DNA of 64,000 nucleotides from Streptomyces chromofuscus. Its GTDB lineage: Bacteria; Actinomycetota; Actinomycetes; Streptomycetales; Streptomycetaceae. The position numbers and the translations under genes were made by a program. The first letter of the stretch is position 1, and the number at the start of each line of letters is the position of its first letter. This document shows positions 26,003 through 36,000 of this stretch, piece by piece. A model generated the notes under the pieces. That model saw nothing but the letters and a program-made list of their open reading frames with translations. It did no database searches and was not told the DNA's origin. The stretch covers positions 372,001 to 436,000 of the forward strand of contig NZ_CP063374.1 in the NCBI RefSeq assembly GCF_015160875.1, written 5' to 3'.

Positions 26003-29000
26003 CTAGAAGACGCCCTTGTAGGCGCTCCATCCCGTGGCGATCTTCGTACGGCCGCCGAAGGAGCCCCTGCCGTTGCCGGTGTTGCGCCAGAGGTTGCCGG
26101 AGGTGTCGCGGGAGACGAGGTCGGCCTTGCCGTCGCCGCTGATGTCACCGACCCCGACGACGACGTTGTAGGAGGAGCCCCAGTCGTCGAAGACCTTGAC
26201 CCGGGACTTGAACGTGCCCGACGCGGTCCCGTCGTACCGCCACAGCTCGTTCGACCTGTCCTGGGCCAGCAGGTCACCGCGGCCGTCACCGTTGAGGTCA
26301 CCGACGCCGATGACCTTTTTGTAGCCGGACCAATTGGTGTACAGCTTCACCCGCGACGACAGCGTTCCGGCGCTGGTCGCCTTGTACAGGTACACCGCGC
26401 CCGTCGACGAGTTCCGCGCGATCAGGTCCGCCCGCCCGTCGGCGGTGATGTCACCCGGTGAGGTGAGGACGTCGTACTGGCCGAAGCCGGTGCCGAGCGA
26501 GGTGTACGGGGTCGACGTCGTCACAGCCTTCCCGCAGCCGGGCCGGTAGCCACGCAGCGTGCCGCTGCTGAAGAGGACCAGAACGTCATTGCAGCGGTCG
26601 CCGTTCAGGTCGCCGTACGGGACGGCCTTGACGGAGGTCGCCCAGCCGGACGCGGAGACCGTGCCCGAGAAGCCGCCGGCTCCGTTGCCCTTCTGGATGC
26701 TCAAGGTGCCCGAGGAGTTGAGCGTCAGCAGATCGCCGATACCGTCGGAGCCGGCGTGGTCGCGTCTCACGGCCGCGGCGCCGGACACCTTGACGGTGCC
26801 GGAGGTCGACAGCGTGGCGCCGGCGCCGTCGGCCGGGACGGCGGTCAAAGTCCAGGTGGAGGACCCGTTGGGCACCAGCGCGCCCGTCTGGTTCCTGGCG
26901 TCCCAGGCGACCTGCACGACGCTGCGGGTCGCTCCGCCTTGCCAGGTGCGCTGTACGGCCCCGGTGGTGGTGCTCTTGACGGTCACCTTCCAGGACGCCG
27001 CGGGCTTGGACAGCCACCAGCGGCCGTTCCACCGCGCCGCGCCGCCGCCCGCCGCGAAGGACGTCGGGACGGTGGAGTCGGGTGCGGAGAGCTTGGCCGG
27101 GAGCCAGTGGTAGTCGTACGCGCCGACGACGTGAACGGTGTTGCCCGCGTCGACGTAGGCGACCTTGTTGGAGCGTCGGTCGACGGTCCAGGTGACGCCC
27201 CGGGTGTCGGTGGCCGCCGAGGGCGCGACGCCGGTGATCTCCCCGAGGTCGGCGGTGACGTCGTTGACGACCTGCGTCAGCCGGATCGATCCCTCGGCGA
27301 CGTCGTGGTAGCCGTAGAAACCGTCGCCGAGGAGCACATCCCCGACAGGGGCGTAGTACGTCTGGCCCTGCGCGGAGAGATTCTTGATGCCTGCCTTCTT
27401 CTGTGCGGGGCAACTCCAGTAGAGGAGTGTGCCGTTGGTCCGCAGGTCGTCGGGGGTGCAGCCGGAGCCGACGTTGACCGTGCGCACGGTCCTGCCGGTG
27501 CGCAGGCTGGTGGCGACCACCGTGCCGGCGGTGGTGGACGGGGTCCACAGGGTGGCGTAGTCGAGCGCGGCCGCCTGCGCGTTCTGCTCGCGGACGACCT
27601 TGCCCGAGGTGATGTCCACGACGTACTGATGTCCGGCGTCACCACCGCCCTGGTACAGGACGTACTGCGGGGACACGTCGAGGATGCGGCCGTCGGCGGC
27701 CGGCAGCGCGATGTTCCCGTTCGGGTCGTCGGCAGTGGTGAGGACGTCCCTGCCGGTGGCCGCGTCGGTGGTGAGCTGGGCGAGGCCCTCGTCGCCGCCG
27801 TCGGCGAAGCGGCCCGCGCCCGTGGTGGCGGATGTGACGGTGGGGGTGAGGGCGGCTCCGCCGGTCGGGGCCAGCGCGGTGCCGATGTTCTGGCTGTGGA
27901 GGGTCCGTTCGTCCCGGAGGGTGTTGAGCAGGCGTACGGTGCCCCGGTCCAGGCTGAGCGCACCGACCGAGCCGTCGTGGTGGACCTGGGGCACGCTGTG
28001 CAGCGGGGTGGCGGCGACCGCGCCGTTGCCGTCCTGGGTGAGCCGGTGGATGGCACGCGTACCGCCGGCGGTGGCCCGTCCGACCACACTCACCGACTCA
28101 CCGGTCTGCACGGCCCATTCGACATCGGCCAGGGCCACCCCCGACTCACCGCCCAGTGACAGGGTGTGCAGCACTCCGCCCGAACCCTCGTACCACAGCA
28201 GGTTGTCGCCCACCACGAAGGAGGTGACCTCGCTGTCCTCGGACGACGTCGGTACGGTTCGGACACCGGGGGTGCCACCCGCGCTGCTGCGCGCCCTGAT
28301 CCGTATACCGTCCTCGCCCTCCCGGGTGTACCACGACACCCACGCGTCGGTCAGCCGGAAACTGCTCGCCGCTCCGGTCACCTGGAGCACCGTGACGGTG
28401 CCGTAGACGCCGCTGACGATCCCGTACGCGGCCCGGCCGTCCCTCTGGTACCGGACGATGAACTCCACGCCGTCGCTCGCAAGGATCTCGGGCTCGGCTT
28501 CGGCGGTCGCGCCCGCGGGCAGCCGCACCTGGACGTCGTAGAAGCCGCCCGTGCTGTTCGGCCTGAGGACCCTGTACTCGTACGAGCCGTCGCCCAGCTG
28601 CCGCGAGACCAGTACGGAACCACCGCTCAGCCGAGGGTGCTCGTAACCGCTCGGCAGCGTGAGGGTGCGTGTGGTGCCCTCGCTCAGGGTGAGCAGGACG
28701 ATGCCGGTGCTGCCGTCGGCGCCGGTGGTGGAGTACGCGACCCGGTCGTAGTCGTCGTGCGTGAGGAAAATGGACTGCGCCGGGACGCCGTTGAGGGCCG
28801 TCACCGCCTGTCCGGTGTCGCTCCACACATAGCCGTCGGTGCCTTCCTCCTGGTACAGCACACCGTTGCGGGTGCTCGCCAGCACCTCGACCCCGCGGTC
28901 GACGTCGGCGTCGGGCGCGGGTATCGCCACTCCCGCGGCAACGGCGTGGGCGGGCGAGAGCAGCGGCGGCATGGCCATGCCCGTCGTGACGACGAGCGCG

Positions 29001-29050
29001 GTGGCGACGGCGCTCCCCAGGCGCCTCGGCCGATGGTTCCGTGCGGGCAC
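26003..29050 (-). CDS. Large secreted FG-GAP/VCBS repeat protein
   Basis: 1015 residues from GTG 29050, with a G-rich ribosome site (AGGGGGGG); the frame opens further upstream but with no signal. The signal peptide is basic RNHRPRRLGS, then ATALVVTTGMAMPPLL, with a cut after AHA. The first 750 residues are beta-rich and propeller-like. A domain with ATRSVVQVAWDARNQTGALV, seen in FlgD-like Ig folds, comes next. The C-terminus has at least five FG-GAP repeats carrying calcium-loop motifs such as GDLNGDGRGDLLAQD and GDITADGRADLIARN. It is extracellular; such proteins bind surfaces or ligands. No enzyme motif was found. Confidence 0.85.
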   Translation of the reverse strand: MPARNHRPRRLGSAVATALVVTTGMAMPPLLSPAHAVAAGVAIPAPDADVDRGVEVLASTRNGVLYQEEGTDGYVWSDTGQAVTALNGVPAQSIFLTHDDYDRVAYSTTGADGSTGIVLLTLSEGTTRTLTLPSGYEHPRLSGGSVLVSRQLGDGSYEYRVLRPNSTGGFYDVQVRLPAGATAEAEPEILASDGVEFIVRYQRDGRAAYGIVSGVYGTVTVLQVTGAASSFRLTDAWVSWYTREGEDGIRIRARSSAGGTPGVRTVPTSSEDSEVTSFVVGDNLLWYEGSGGVLHTLSLGGESGVALADVEWAVQTGESVSVVGRATAGGTRAIHRLTQDGNGAVAATPLHSVPQVHHDGSVGALSLDRGTVRLLNTLRDERTLHSQNIGTALAPTGGAALTPTVTSATTGAGRFADGGDEGLAQLTTDAATGRDVLTTADDPNGNIALPAADGRILDVSPQYVLYQGGGDAGHQYVVDITSGKVVREQNAQAAALDYATLWTPSTTAGTVVATSLRTGRTVRTVNVGSGCTPDDLRTNGTLLYWSCPAQKKAGIKNLSAQGQTYYAPVGDVLLGDGFYGYHDVAEGSIRLTQVVNDVTADLGEITGVAPSAATDTRGVTWTVDRRSNKVAYVDAGNTVHVVGAYDYHWLPAKLSAPDSTVPTSFAAGGGAARWNGRWWLSKPAASWKVTVKSTTTGAVQRTWQGGATRSVVQVAWDARNQTGALVPNGSSTWTLTAVPADGAGATLSTSGTVKVSGAAAVRRDHAGSDGIGDLLTLNSSGTLSIQKGNGAGGFSGTVSASGWATSVKAVPYGDLNGDRCNDVLVLFSSGTLRGYRPGCGKAVTTSTPYTSLGTGFGQYDVLTSPGDITADGRADLIARNSSTGAVYLYKATSAGTLSSRVKLYTNWSGYKKVIGVGDLNGDGRGDLLAQDRSNELWRYDGTASGTFKSRVKVFDDWGSSYNVVVGVGDISGDGKADLVSRDTSGNLWRNTGNGRGSFGGRTKIATGWSAYKGVF

Positions 29051-29061
29051 GGTCCCCCCCC

Positions 29062-29090
29062 TGTATTCGGCTGTATGTATTCGGCTGTAT
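29062..29090. repeat. 14-bp tandem repeat upstream of the FG-GAP gene
   Basis: Two tandem copies of TGTATTCGGCTGTA plus one base, immediately 5' of the minus-strand gene's ribosome site. The unit is much lower in GC than its surroundings. It may be a regulator site (direct repeat) or a slippage tract in the 5' leader. Confidence 0.5.
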
Positions 29091-29249
29091 GCGATTCTGC
29101 CTGTACAGAGGACGTCCCCCCGTACACACGTTCGTGAGCGTACTGCCGCCCGCGGGGCCGAGACCATCCCCAGCGCTGGGCGGGGCAGCGGAGTCGCGGG
29201 GGACATCAGGGACAGCCGCCACCGTGCGACCCTGTCACCTGGCCTGAGG

Positions 29250-30353
29250 TCAGGAGTCGCGCGGGCCGCCCGGGCGGTCGCGCCGACTGAGGTCGAGAGT
29301 GATCCGCCCTCCGCTGAGACGCTCGACGCCCTTGGCCACGTCCCGCCACTGGACCGTGCTGAGGGCGCGTGAATCCACGACATGCTGCCGACCACCGGCC
29401 GCGCGGACCGCGTACAGGGCGACGACGGCGTCGTGCCGGTCGCTGTCGAAGCTCAGGTCGGTGATGTCCGGCCAGGAGAGATCCACATGGTCGACCCAGT
29501 CCCGGCGCCCGGTGGCCGACCGGCGCTCCTGCTGCACCAGGATCCCCGTAGGTCCGACCACGAAGCGGACGCCGTCGCCGGTCACGGTGACGGAAAGCGC
29601 CGCCGAGCCGGTCGACTCCCGCACGGCCGCTTCCCGTTCGGGCGCCGGCCGCGGTGACGCCCCTCCCTCGGACACCAGCCGGACGGACAGCAGGAGGTCA
29701 CCCGACGGCCTCGGATGGCGGCCCGGTACGCCCCGGCCTCGTACGCGTACGACGCCCCTGTCCCGCGTTCCGGCGGGGACCCGGATCGTCACCGACTGCC
29801 GGACGCGCCGGGTCAGCCCGCTTCCCCGGCAGTCACGGCAGCGTCTACGGCCGTCCTTTCCGGTGCCGTGGCAGTGATCGCAGCGCACCCTCGCCCGGTA
29901 CTCCACCGTCTTGGTGGTGCCGGCCGCAGCGTCGGCAGGGCTCAGCCGCACCACCCCGCGCACGTGCCGTGGTTCGTCGTACCGTCTCGGCCTCAGTCGT
30001 GCGAAACGACTGCGCCGTCCGACCACTTCGAACCGCAAAGGCCGCCCTTCGCGCCGAGCCCGTGCCTGAAGGCGGATCAGGTAACCGGAGCCGAGGGCTG
30101 TCGCCCCACCGACGACCATGCCGAACACTCCCACGCGCCGATTCTCGCTGCGCTGTTGCGTCAGGTCGGAGGTGCGGCTGTGCACCTCGTTCGCGCTCAC
30201 GGTCGTGCTCACGCACGTGTCGGACTCCGTCATCCGCTGTCCGCCGCAGTCCACGTCGCTCGTCAGAAAGGGCGACACACCCCAGGCGAACATCAGCAAT
30301 CCGACAACAAGAAGGGCCCAACTGCCGTAACCACGGCCCCCGGTCACCGCCAT
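29250..30353 (-). CDS. Membrane protein with DnaJ-like zinc knuckle
   Basis: 367 residues from ATG 30353, with GAAGG six bases upstream. It has a membrane segment at about 11-31 (SWALLVVGLLMFAWGVSP), a short external part with two cysteines (DCGG, DTCV), and a second segment at about 74-95. After a basic linker comes a section like the DnaJ C-terminal domain: EYRARVRCDHCHG, then RRRCRDCRGSGL, that is two of the four CxxCxG zinc-binding motifs, followed by VTIRVPAGTRDRGVVRVRG, a peptide-binding beta-domain signature. No J-domain is present. The last 130 residues look like a PH-like or immunoglobulin-type beta domain. The function is probably chaperone-like at the membrane, inferred from the family only. 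Confidence 0.7.
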   Translation of the reverse strand: MAVTGGRGYGSWALLVVGLLMFAWGVSPFLTSDVDCGGQRMTESDTCVSTTVSANEVHSRTSDLTQQRSENRRVGVFGMVVGGATALGSGYLIRLQARARREGRPLRFEVVGRRSRFARLRPRRYDEPRHVRGVVRLSPADAAAGTTKTVEYRARVRCDHCHGTGKDGRRRCRDCRGSGLTRRVRQSVTIRVPAGTRDRGVVRVRGRGVPGRHPRPSGDLLLSVRLVSEGGASPRPAPEREAAVRESTGSAALSVTVTGDGVRFVVGPTGILVQQERRSATGRRDWVDHVDLSWPDITDLSFDSDRHDAVVALYAVRAAGGRQHVVDSRALSTVQWRDVAKGVERLSGGRITLDLSRRDRPGGPRDS

Positions 30354-30498
30354 CAGGCCCTTCCCTCAGCAAGTCCCGCGTTGGACGGATACAGCCTGGC
30401 CCACGGCGGGAGCGATGCTCAATACCTGTGGATCAGCCGTGACACAAGGAGGCGAATCTTCCTCGGTATGCGCATGGCCTCAGGGGTGCCCGGTCTGG

Positions 30499-30828
30499 TC
30501 ACTGGTAGCGGCCGTCGAAGCGAGCTCCGCTTCTGAGGTCCAAGAACTGCAGGCCGACGATCCGGCCCTCCTCCACCACCCACCGGAGATCGTAGGAGGC
30601 CCGGTACGAGGGCGGCCAGAAGGAGCTGAAGTGGCCGCTTCCGTCCACAGACCAGGTCCCCTCCGTTCGGCGTCCTGCCTCGAAGTAGACGGTGGCCCCG
30701 TCGGGGTCGAAGGTCTGCGTCGCGCCGTCGCTGTAGACGAGCTTTGCTGCGGTGACGGCGGCTGGTATGTGCTCGGGCGGCACGGGTGCACCGTCCTGGG
30801 CGGGCACGCCGTCGAGGTTCCTGGTCAC
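30499..30828 (-). CDS. Small hypothetical beta-rich protein
   Basis: 109 residues from GTG 30828, chosen for GGGAGG eight bases upstream. The sequence is beta-rich with alternating aromatic residues: KLVYSDGATQTFDPDGATVY, then GTWSVDGSGHFSSFWPPSYR, then VVEEGRIVGLQFLDL. It has no signal peptide or membrane segment. The pattern is reminiscent of lipocalin-like small barrels, but I cannot name a family. It stands alone on the minus strand, 145 bases before the zinc-knuckle gene, and may be co-transcribed with it. Confidence 0.65.
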   Translation of the reverse strand: MTRNLDGVPAQDGAPVPPEHIPAAVTAAKLVYSDGATQTFDPDGATVYFEAGRRTEGTWSVDGSGHFSSFWPPSYRASYDLRWVVEEGRIVGLQFLDLRSGARFDGRYQ

Positions 30829-31454
30829 TGTGCGATCCTCCCGTCGGGCCGACCGTATTTCCGTGGGCGAGGCCTTGCCGGGAGCGCGCGGCCCCACATG
30901 GACAGGATGCCTTGGATCAGGCTTCCGTGCGGTTCCGGGCTCAGCGCGTCGTTGAACTCCCCTCCATGTCCGCTTTGCCGGTGCATCGCCGTGAGCGACG
31001 GCCTGCAGCTGCCGTGGGTGATCTCCGGCGGCGAACTCGACCTCGCCGAAGGCCGGCCCACGCCGAGCGCATCGCGCGCACGGTGCTGCCCGACGGTGAC
31101 TGCCTGTGACGTACAGGGGGACGACGGCGCGTCCGCCCGCCCCGCAGTGCAGGCAGATCCCGAAAACCGGGCACGGATCCGCTGCTGGGCGAGGCGGGCG
31201 CCGGCGGCGTGCCCGGCCGGTGCTGGAGCAGGTCAACGCCGCCGACCGCGACGACATCGACGCCGTCCTGCTCCATGCCGCGCCCGAGCCGCGCCCTCAG
31301 GTCGGGCGTCCGGGACGAGGAGACGTGACGGAGCTCGCCGCCCGGGCCGGGCTCGCCGCCGTCGCCCGCCGCGACATCGGCGCGGAGCACCGCCGCCCGG
31401 GCCTCGGCCCGGGCGCGGCCTGACCGACGTGCCCGCCCTGCGGCGCTCGGCCGA
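30829..31454. other. About 620 bases without a clear gene
   Basis: Plus-strand frames here carry short protein-like pieces (for example VSDGLQLPWVISGGELDLAE near 30990-31050, and LEQVNAADRDDIDAVLLHAA near 31220-31280), but in different frames with stops between. This suggests one or two decayed genes on the plus strand. No family was recognised and no intact gene is called. Confidence 0.4.
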
Positions 31455-32342
31455 TCAGGCAGACCTCTGACCGGCCTCGCGCTGGAGCCGGACCAGCAGG
31501 GCCATGAAGTCCAGCTCGCCCAAGCCGGTCGACATGCAGGCCTGGAGCAGCTGCTGCACCACACCGGTGACCGGCAGCGGAACTCCCCCCGCCGCCGCCG
31601 CCTCGAGAGCCAGGTCCAGGTCCTTGCGCATCAGCCGCGAGCTGAACGTCGACGTGTAGTCGTCCGCGAGGAGGGGCCCGATCTTGTACTTCACCAACGG
31701 CGACGCCACCGCCGACGCGCCGACGATCTCCAGCAGCTTCTCCCGCCGTACGTCGTGGGCCTCCGCCAAGGCGACGCATTCGGCGAGGAGTTCGGCGGTC
31801 CCGGCGACCATGAGGTTGAGGGCCAGCTTGATGACGCGCGCGGTGTCCCCCTCACCGGCGAGGAACACATGAGGGCCGATGTCGCGGAGAAGGCTCTCGA
31901 CGGAGCTGAAGACGGACTCCTCCCCCGAAGCGATGACGGTCAGGTTCCCGGCGCGGACGACACCCGGGTTGCCGCTGACGGGAGCGCAGAGGTACCGGAC
32001 GCCTGCCGCCGCGGCCGCGGCGGACACGGCGCGCGAGACCTCCACCGAGACGGTGCTCATGTCGATGAGCGTCTTGCCCTTGGCGGACGCGGCGTGGACC
32101 ATCCCGCCGTCCGCAGCCAGCGCCACATCGGCCAGGGCGCGGGAGTCCGCCAGCATGGTGATGCAGACGTCGGAGCGTTCCCACGCCTCGGCCGGCGAGT
32201 CCAGCTCGTACGCGCCGCGGGCCACCAGGTCGTCCGCCCTGCCCTTCGACCGATTCCAGACACCGACCTCGTGGCCGGCGTCGACGAGTCGTTCGGCGAT
32301 GGCGGATCCCATCTGCCCGAGACCCAGCACTGATACGTCCAC
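31455..32342 (-). CDS. NAD(P)-dependent beta-hydroxyacid dehydrogenase-like oxidoreductase
   Basis: 295 residues from GTG 32342, which has AGGAG six bases upstream; the ATG at 32348 touches that site and is less likely. An N-terminal Rossmann fold with GLGQMG and the second-strand residues WNRS points to NADP preference. Then comes MLADSRALADV, the substrate loop CAPVSGNPGVVRAG and the catalytic Lys in RVIKLALNLM of the 3-hydroxyisobutyrate dehydrogenase/GLYR family. The all-alpha C-terminal domain is complete. It may oxidise a beta-hydroxyacid or reduce a semialdehyde or imine. It is the last gene of the unit with the flavin monooxygenase. Confidence 0.82.
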   Translation of the reverse strand: MDVSVLGLGQMGSAIAERLVDAGHEVGVWNRSKGRADDLVARGAYELDSPAEAWERSDVCITMLADSRALADVALAADGGMVHAASAKGKTLIDMSTVSVEVSRAVSAAAAAAGVRYLCAPVSGNPGVVRAGNLTVIASGEESVFSSVESLLRDIGPHVFLAGEGDTARVIKLALNLMVAGTAELLAECVALAEAHDVRREKLLEIVGASAVASPLVKYKIGPLLADDYTSTFSSRLMRKDLDLALEAAAAGGVPLPVTGVVQQLLQACMSTGLGELDFMALLVRLQREAGQRSA

Positions 32343-32449
32343 CTTCATCTCCTCGGGGGATGTGCGCGTGAGCCGCGCGAGGGTTGGCGCACGGGTCCCG
32401 GCCACGCGCTCGATCCGCAGGGCCGGCCCGGCGAAGGGACGGGGCCGTC

Positions 32450-32989
32450 CTACATGGTCGCGGCGAGCTGCCAGTCGTACGCGAGCCGCGCGTGGGAGGT
32501 GAGGTCGCAGAGGCTGCCGAACGTCCCACCGAAGTACACGAGCGGATCGGAGTCGACGGCGTAGCCGCACCGGTTCACCTGACCGACGAAGATGGTGTGG
32601 TCTCCCCCGGCGAACTCCTCCTTCACCTCACAGGCGAAGTGCGCGACGGCGCCGTCGATGACGGGGAGGTCGTGGTCGGTCCGCAGCCCGACGCCGGCGA
32701 ACTTGTCGTCACACCTGCTGGCGAAGCGAAGGGCGTGATGCTCCTGCCCCCGGGAGAGCACACTCACGGCGAAGACACCGGACGCCGAGATCGCGTCCCT
32801 CGTCGCGAGGGTGTTTCCGACGCACACCAGCAGCATGAGCGGGTCCAGCGAAACGGACGCGACGGCGCTGGCGGTCATGCCGGCCGGCCCGTTCGGAGTC
32901 GTGGTGGTCACGATCGTCACACCGGTCGTGAACCGTGCCATGGCTCCTCGATACGTAGCACGCATCTCCTGCGTGGTCGATGCACCCAT
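32450..32989 (-). CDS. Flavin reductase (HpaC family)
   Basis: 179 residues from ATG 32989, preceded by GGAGGG. It has the split-barrel flavin reductase fold: GVTIVTTTTPNGPAGMTASA, then SLDPLMLLVCVGNTLATRDA, a later HALRFASRC segment, and GDHTIFVGQVNRCGY. These enzymes reduce FMN or FAD with NAD(P)H and pass it by diffusion to a partner monooxygenase. The HpaB-type monooxygenase at 37176-38711 on the same strand is the obvious partner. Three genes separated by about 107, 22 and 142 bases connect them. Confidence 0.9.
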   Translation of the reverse strand: MGASTTQEMRATYRGAMARFTTGVTIVTTTTPNGPAGMTASAVASVSLDPLMLLVCVGNTLATRDAISASGVFAVSVLSRGQEHHALRFASRCDDKFAGVGLRTDHDLPVIDGAVAHFACEVKEEFAGGDHTIFVGQVNRCGYAVDSDPLVYFGGTFGSLCDLTSHARLAYDWQLAATM

Positions 32990-33096
32990 GCTGCCCTCCG
33001 TTGCCTCTCACGAGTTGGCTTGAGTGTTGCTGCTGACCAGGTCGCCCGAGTGTGCCGGGCGACCTGTTTACCGACGAGAAACCGGCGTTGGCGGCG

Positions 33097-36000
33097 TTAC
33101 CGGCGCAGCTGCATGACGAGCCGGCGCACCTCGTCGGACGGCGGCACCCCGAGGTCCCGCATGCGTGCGACATACCGCTGGTAGTGCGCCAACACGGCGT
33201 CGTCGCTGCCGCTGGCGTGCGCCAGCCTGATGGCGAGCTGCCAGGCCTGCTCGCGGTACGGGTCCTCCCGCAGTACGCCGTCGACCAGCCCTTTCGCCTC
33301 GCGGTAGCGGTTCATCCCGTAGGCGAGTCTGGCGGAGTCCATCCGGGCCGACAGGAAGGTCTCGGCCAGGATCACGCGGCGCTCAGCGACCCACTCCCCC
33401 GACACCGTCGCGAGGTAGGGCCCCCGCTCGGCACTGGTGAGGGCGCGCGAGAGCGTCTGGAGGCGCACCTCCTTGTCCTGCCTGCCGGCCTGGGCGACGA
33501 GGTCGACCGCCCGTTGCGCGGAACCCATGGCCAGCGCGGGGCCGACCATGCGGAAGACGTCTCCGTCCTGTACCGGCCCCAGGCCGTCGGGCAGTACCTC
33601 GCGCAGGCGGTAGAGGGCCTGCCGCAGATAGCTGCGGCCGGCCGCGTCGTTGCGTCCGCCGAACAGCGCCCCGAGAAGCTCGTCGCGCGTGGCCCTTCGG
33701 TCGGGTGCCCACAGCAGGTAGCTCAGGAGCTCCACGCTCTTCGTCAGCCGTGGCTGCGTCACCGTTCCGTCGATGCTCAGGGCGGGTTCGCCGAACTCCT
33801 CCAGGACGAGCCGGGGCGTGCGCACGCTCACGCGCACGGGATGCTGGCCGGACAGGACCGTGAGGATCTCGTGCCAGGGCGACATTCGGCTGGACCTGGC
33901 GTCGGCGGCTCTGGCCGCGACCGACGGCACATCCGTCAGAGCCGTCAGCAGCAGATGCTGGGTGCCGTGCGCCGAAGCGGAGACCATCGCGAGGTCGGCC
34001 GTGGCGTCGGACTCGTCCTCCTGCCCCAGGCGCCACTGCGCTTCGGCCAGGTACACGGCAGCCGTCGGGAGATCGAGACGGCGGTCTCCCTTCTGCATGC
34101 TGCGGATGCACTCCTCGAGGTGCGCGTGCGCCTCGGCGTCCCGGTTCTGCAGGAGCATCGACAGACCCGACCACATCTGCCATGCCTCGCGGGTGAGGGC
34201 GTACTCCGACGCACCGTTGGCCATCGCCTGCGCCAGCGCGCGGTCGGCACGTCGGGTGTCGCCCTCCAGGCGCAGCCACAGCTTGGCCTCGCCCAGCAGG
34301 CTCAGGTTCTTGTACACCCTCGAGCCGGTTGCCTCGATCAGCTCCCTCCCGCGACTGATGGACGCGCAGGCCTCCTCCCCGCGGCCGAGGTCGAGCATGA
34401 GGTCGACGGCGTCCACGGCATGCAGCCAGACCGGCTGCGACGAGCCCCGGCGCGGCTCGAACATCGACATCGCGGCGTCCAGACGCCCGGTGACCCGCAG
34501 GGCGGCGACGACCCAGGGGCCGCCGACCGTCGTGCGCCAGGGGTCGAACGAGCCCGGGTCGTCGAGTCCTTCGAGCCGGCCCCGCAGGAAGGCGAGCCGC
34601 ATCAGCAGGCCGTCGAGCGGGCCGGACGGCGTGGTCGAGTAGTCGGGGAAGGGCGGCGGTTCCTCGCCGGTGCCCAACGCGATCAGGGTCTGCGCGATGT
34701 GCCGGTTCCGGCCGTGCGGCAGCCGGTCGGCGACGGATCGCGCCTCCTCCATCCGCCCGGAGTGCCACAGGCACCAGCAGGCCAGGACGTGGGCCTCTTC
34801 CAGGTCGGCGGTCTTCGGCGCGGGCAGCCAGTCGTATCCGTAGCGGTCGACGAGTTCCACTCCCCGAGTGCACTGCTCCAGTGCGAACGCGACCCGCAGA
34901 ATGACCGATCCGATCTCCGGGGTCGGTGCCCGGACCGACGTACCGAGGGCGTCCAGCCACCGTGCCGCCGGCGCGAAGTCCATCCGTGCCACGAGGCTGG
35001 GCAGGGCCACGGCGGCCAGCCGACCGGCCGCCTCCAGGTCGCCGAGCCGGAGCAGCTCGTCGACGGCCTCCTCGTGCGCGCCGCCGGCGATCAGTACCTC
35101 GGCGTGCCGGCGGCGTACCGCGCCGAGCGTCCTGTCGTCCTCCCGTTCCAGAGCCTCCAGCAGGAAATCGCGGAACACCGGGTGCGGCGTCATGCGCGTA
35201 CCGTCCGACGACCATGCCACCGGAAGGTGCCGGGCCCGCAGGTCCGCCATGACCTGCGCCGCGTTCTCCTGGCCCAGCGCCCGGGCGCCTTCCGCGGTGA
35301 CCTCCTGCAGCAGACTGGTGTGCAGGAGAAAGGTTCTCTCCACCGGGGAGAGCGAGTTGAAGACGTTGGCCGCGACGTAGGACCGCAGCAGGTCGGGATG
35401 CAGATCGTGCGAGCGGGCGTGCCGCCAGCCCCCGAACAGCACACCGGTGACCCAGCCCCCCGTGGCCGCCACCGCGTGCACCGGACTGCCGTCACGGCCG
35501 ACGCTGCGCAGTGCCGCCGCGGCTTCCTGGACGTCGAAGGACAGGTCGCTCTCGACGAGTTCGCCCACCCGGTCGCGCTCGCTGGTCGAGCCCGTGTCGA
35601 GACGGACGTCGACACGGGAGACCAGTACGAGGTTGACACCGGACGGCAGGTAGCGGGCGAAGGACGACAGCACCGCGACGCAGGTCTCGTCGGGGCTGAT
35701 GCGTTCCACGTTGTCGCACACCAGGACGAGTCGGCTCCCCTGGAGGCTTTCGGCCAGCAGACCGGCCGCCTCTCCGATGTGGAGACTGCTGCTCAGGGCG
35801 TCGGAGGCGACGTCGGCGGCGCCGGGGACGGCGTCCTCGACCGCCGCCTCCAGGTACACGAGCAGGCGGCCCGCCGCCTGCTCGGTACCGTCGAGTGACA
35901 ACCAGGCGACGGGCCTGTCGAGGTCGCGCACGGCCAGCGCCACGGCGGTCGTCTTGCCGGCCCCGGCGGTGGCGAAGACGTTCACCACGGTGTGACGGTC

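Noticed and set aside
33052..35898. Open frame of about 950 codons opposite the BTAD regulator
   Set aside because: Antisense shadow of the regulator; the regulator frame shows Walker and winged-helix motifs, this one does not.
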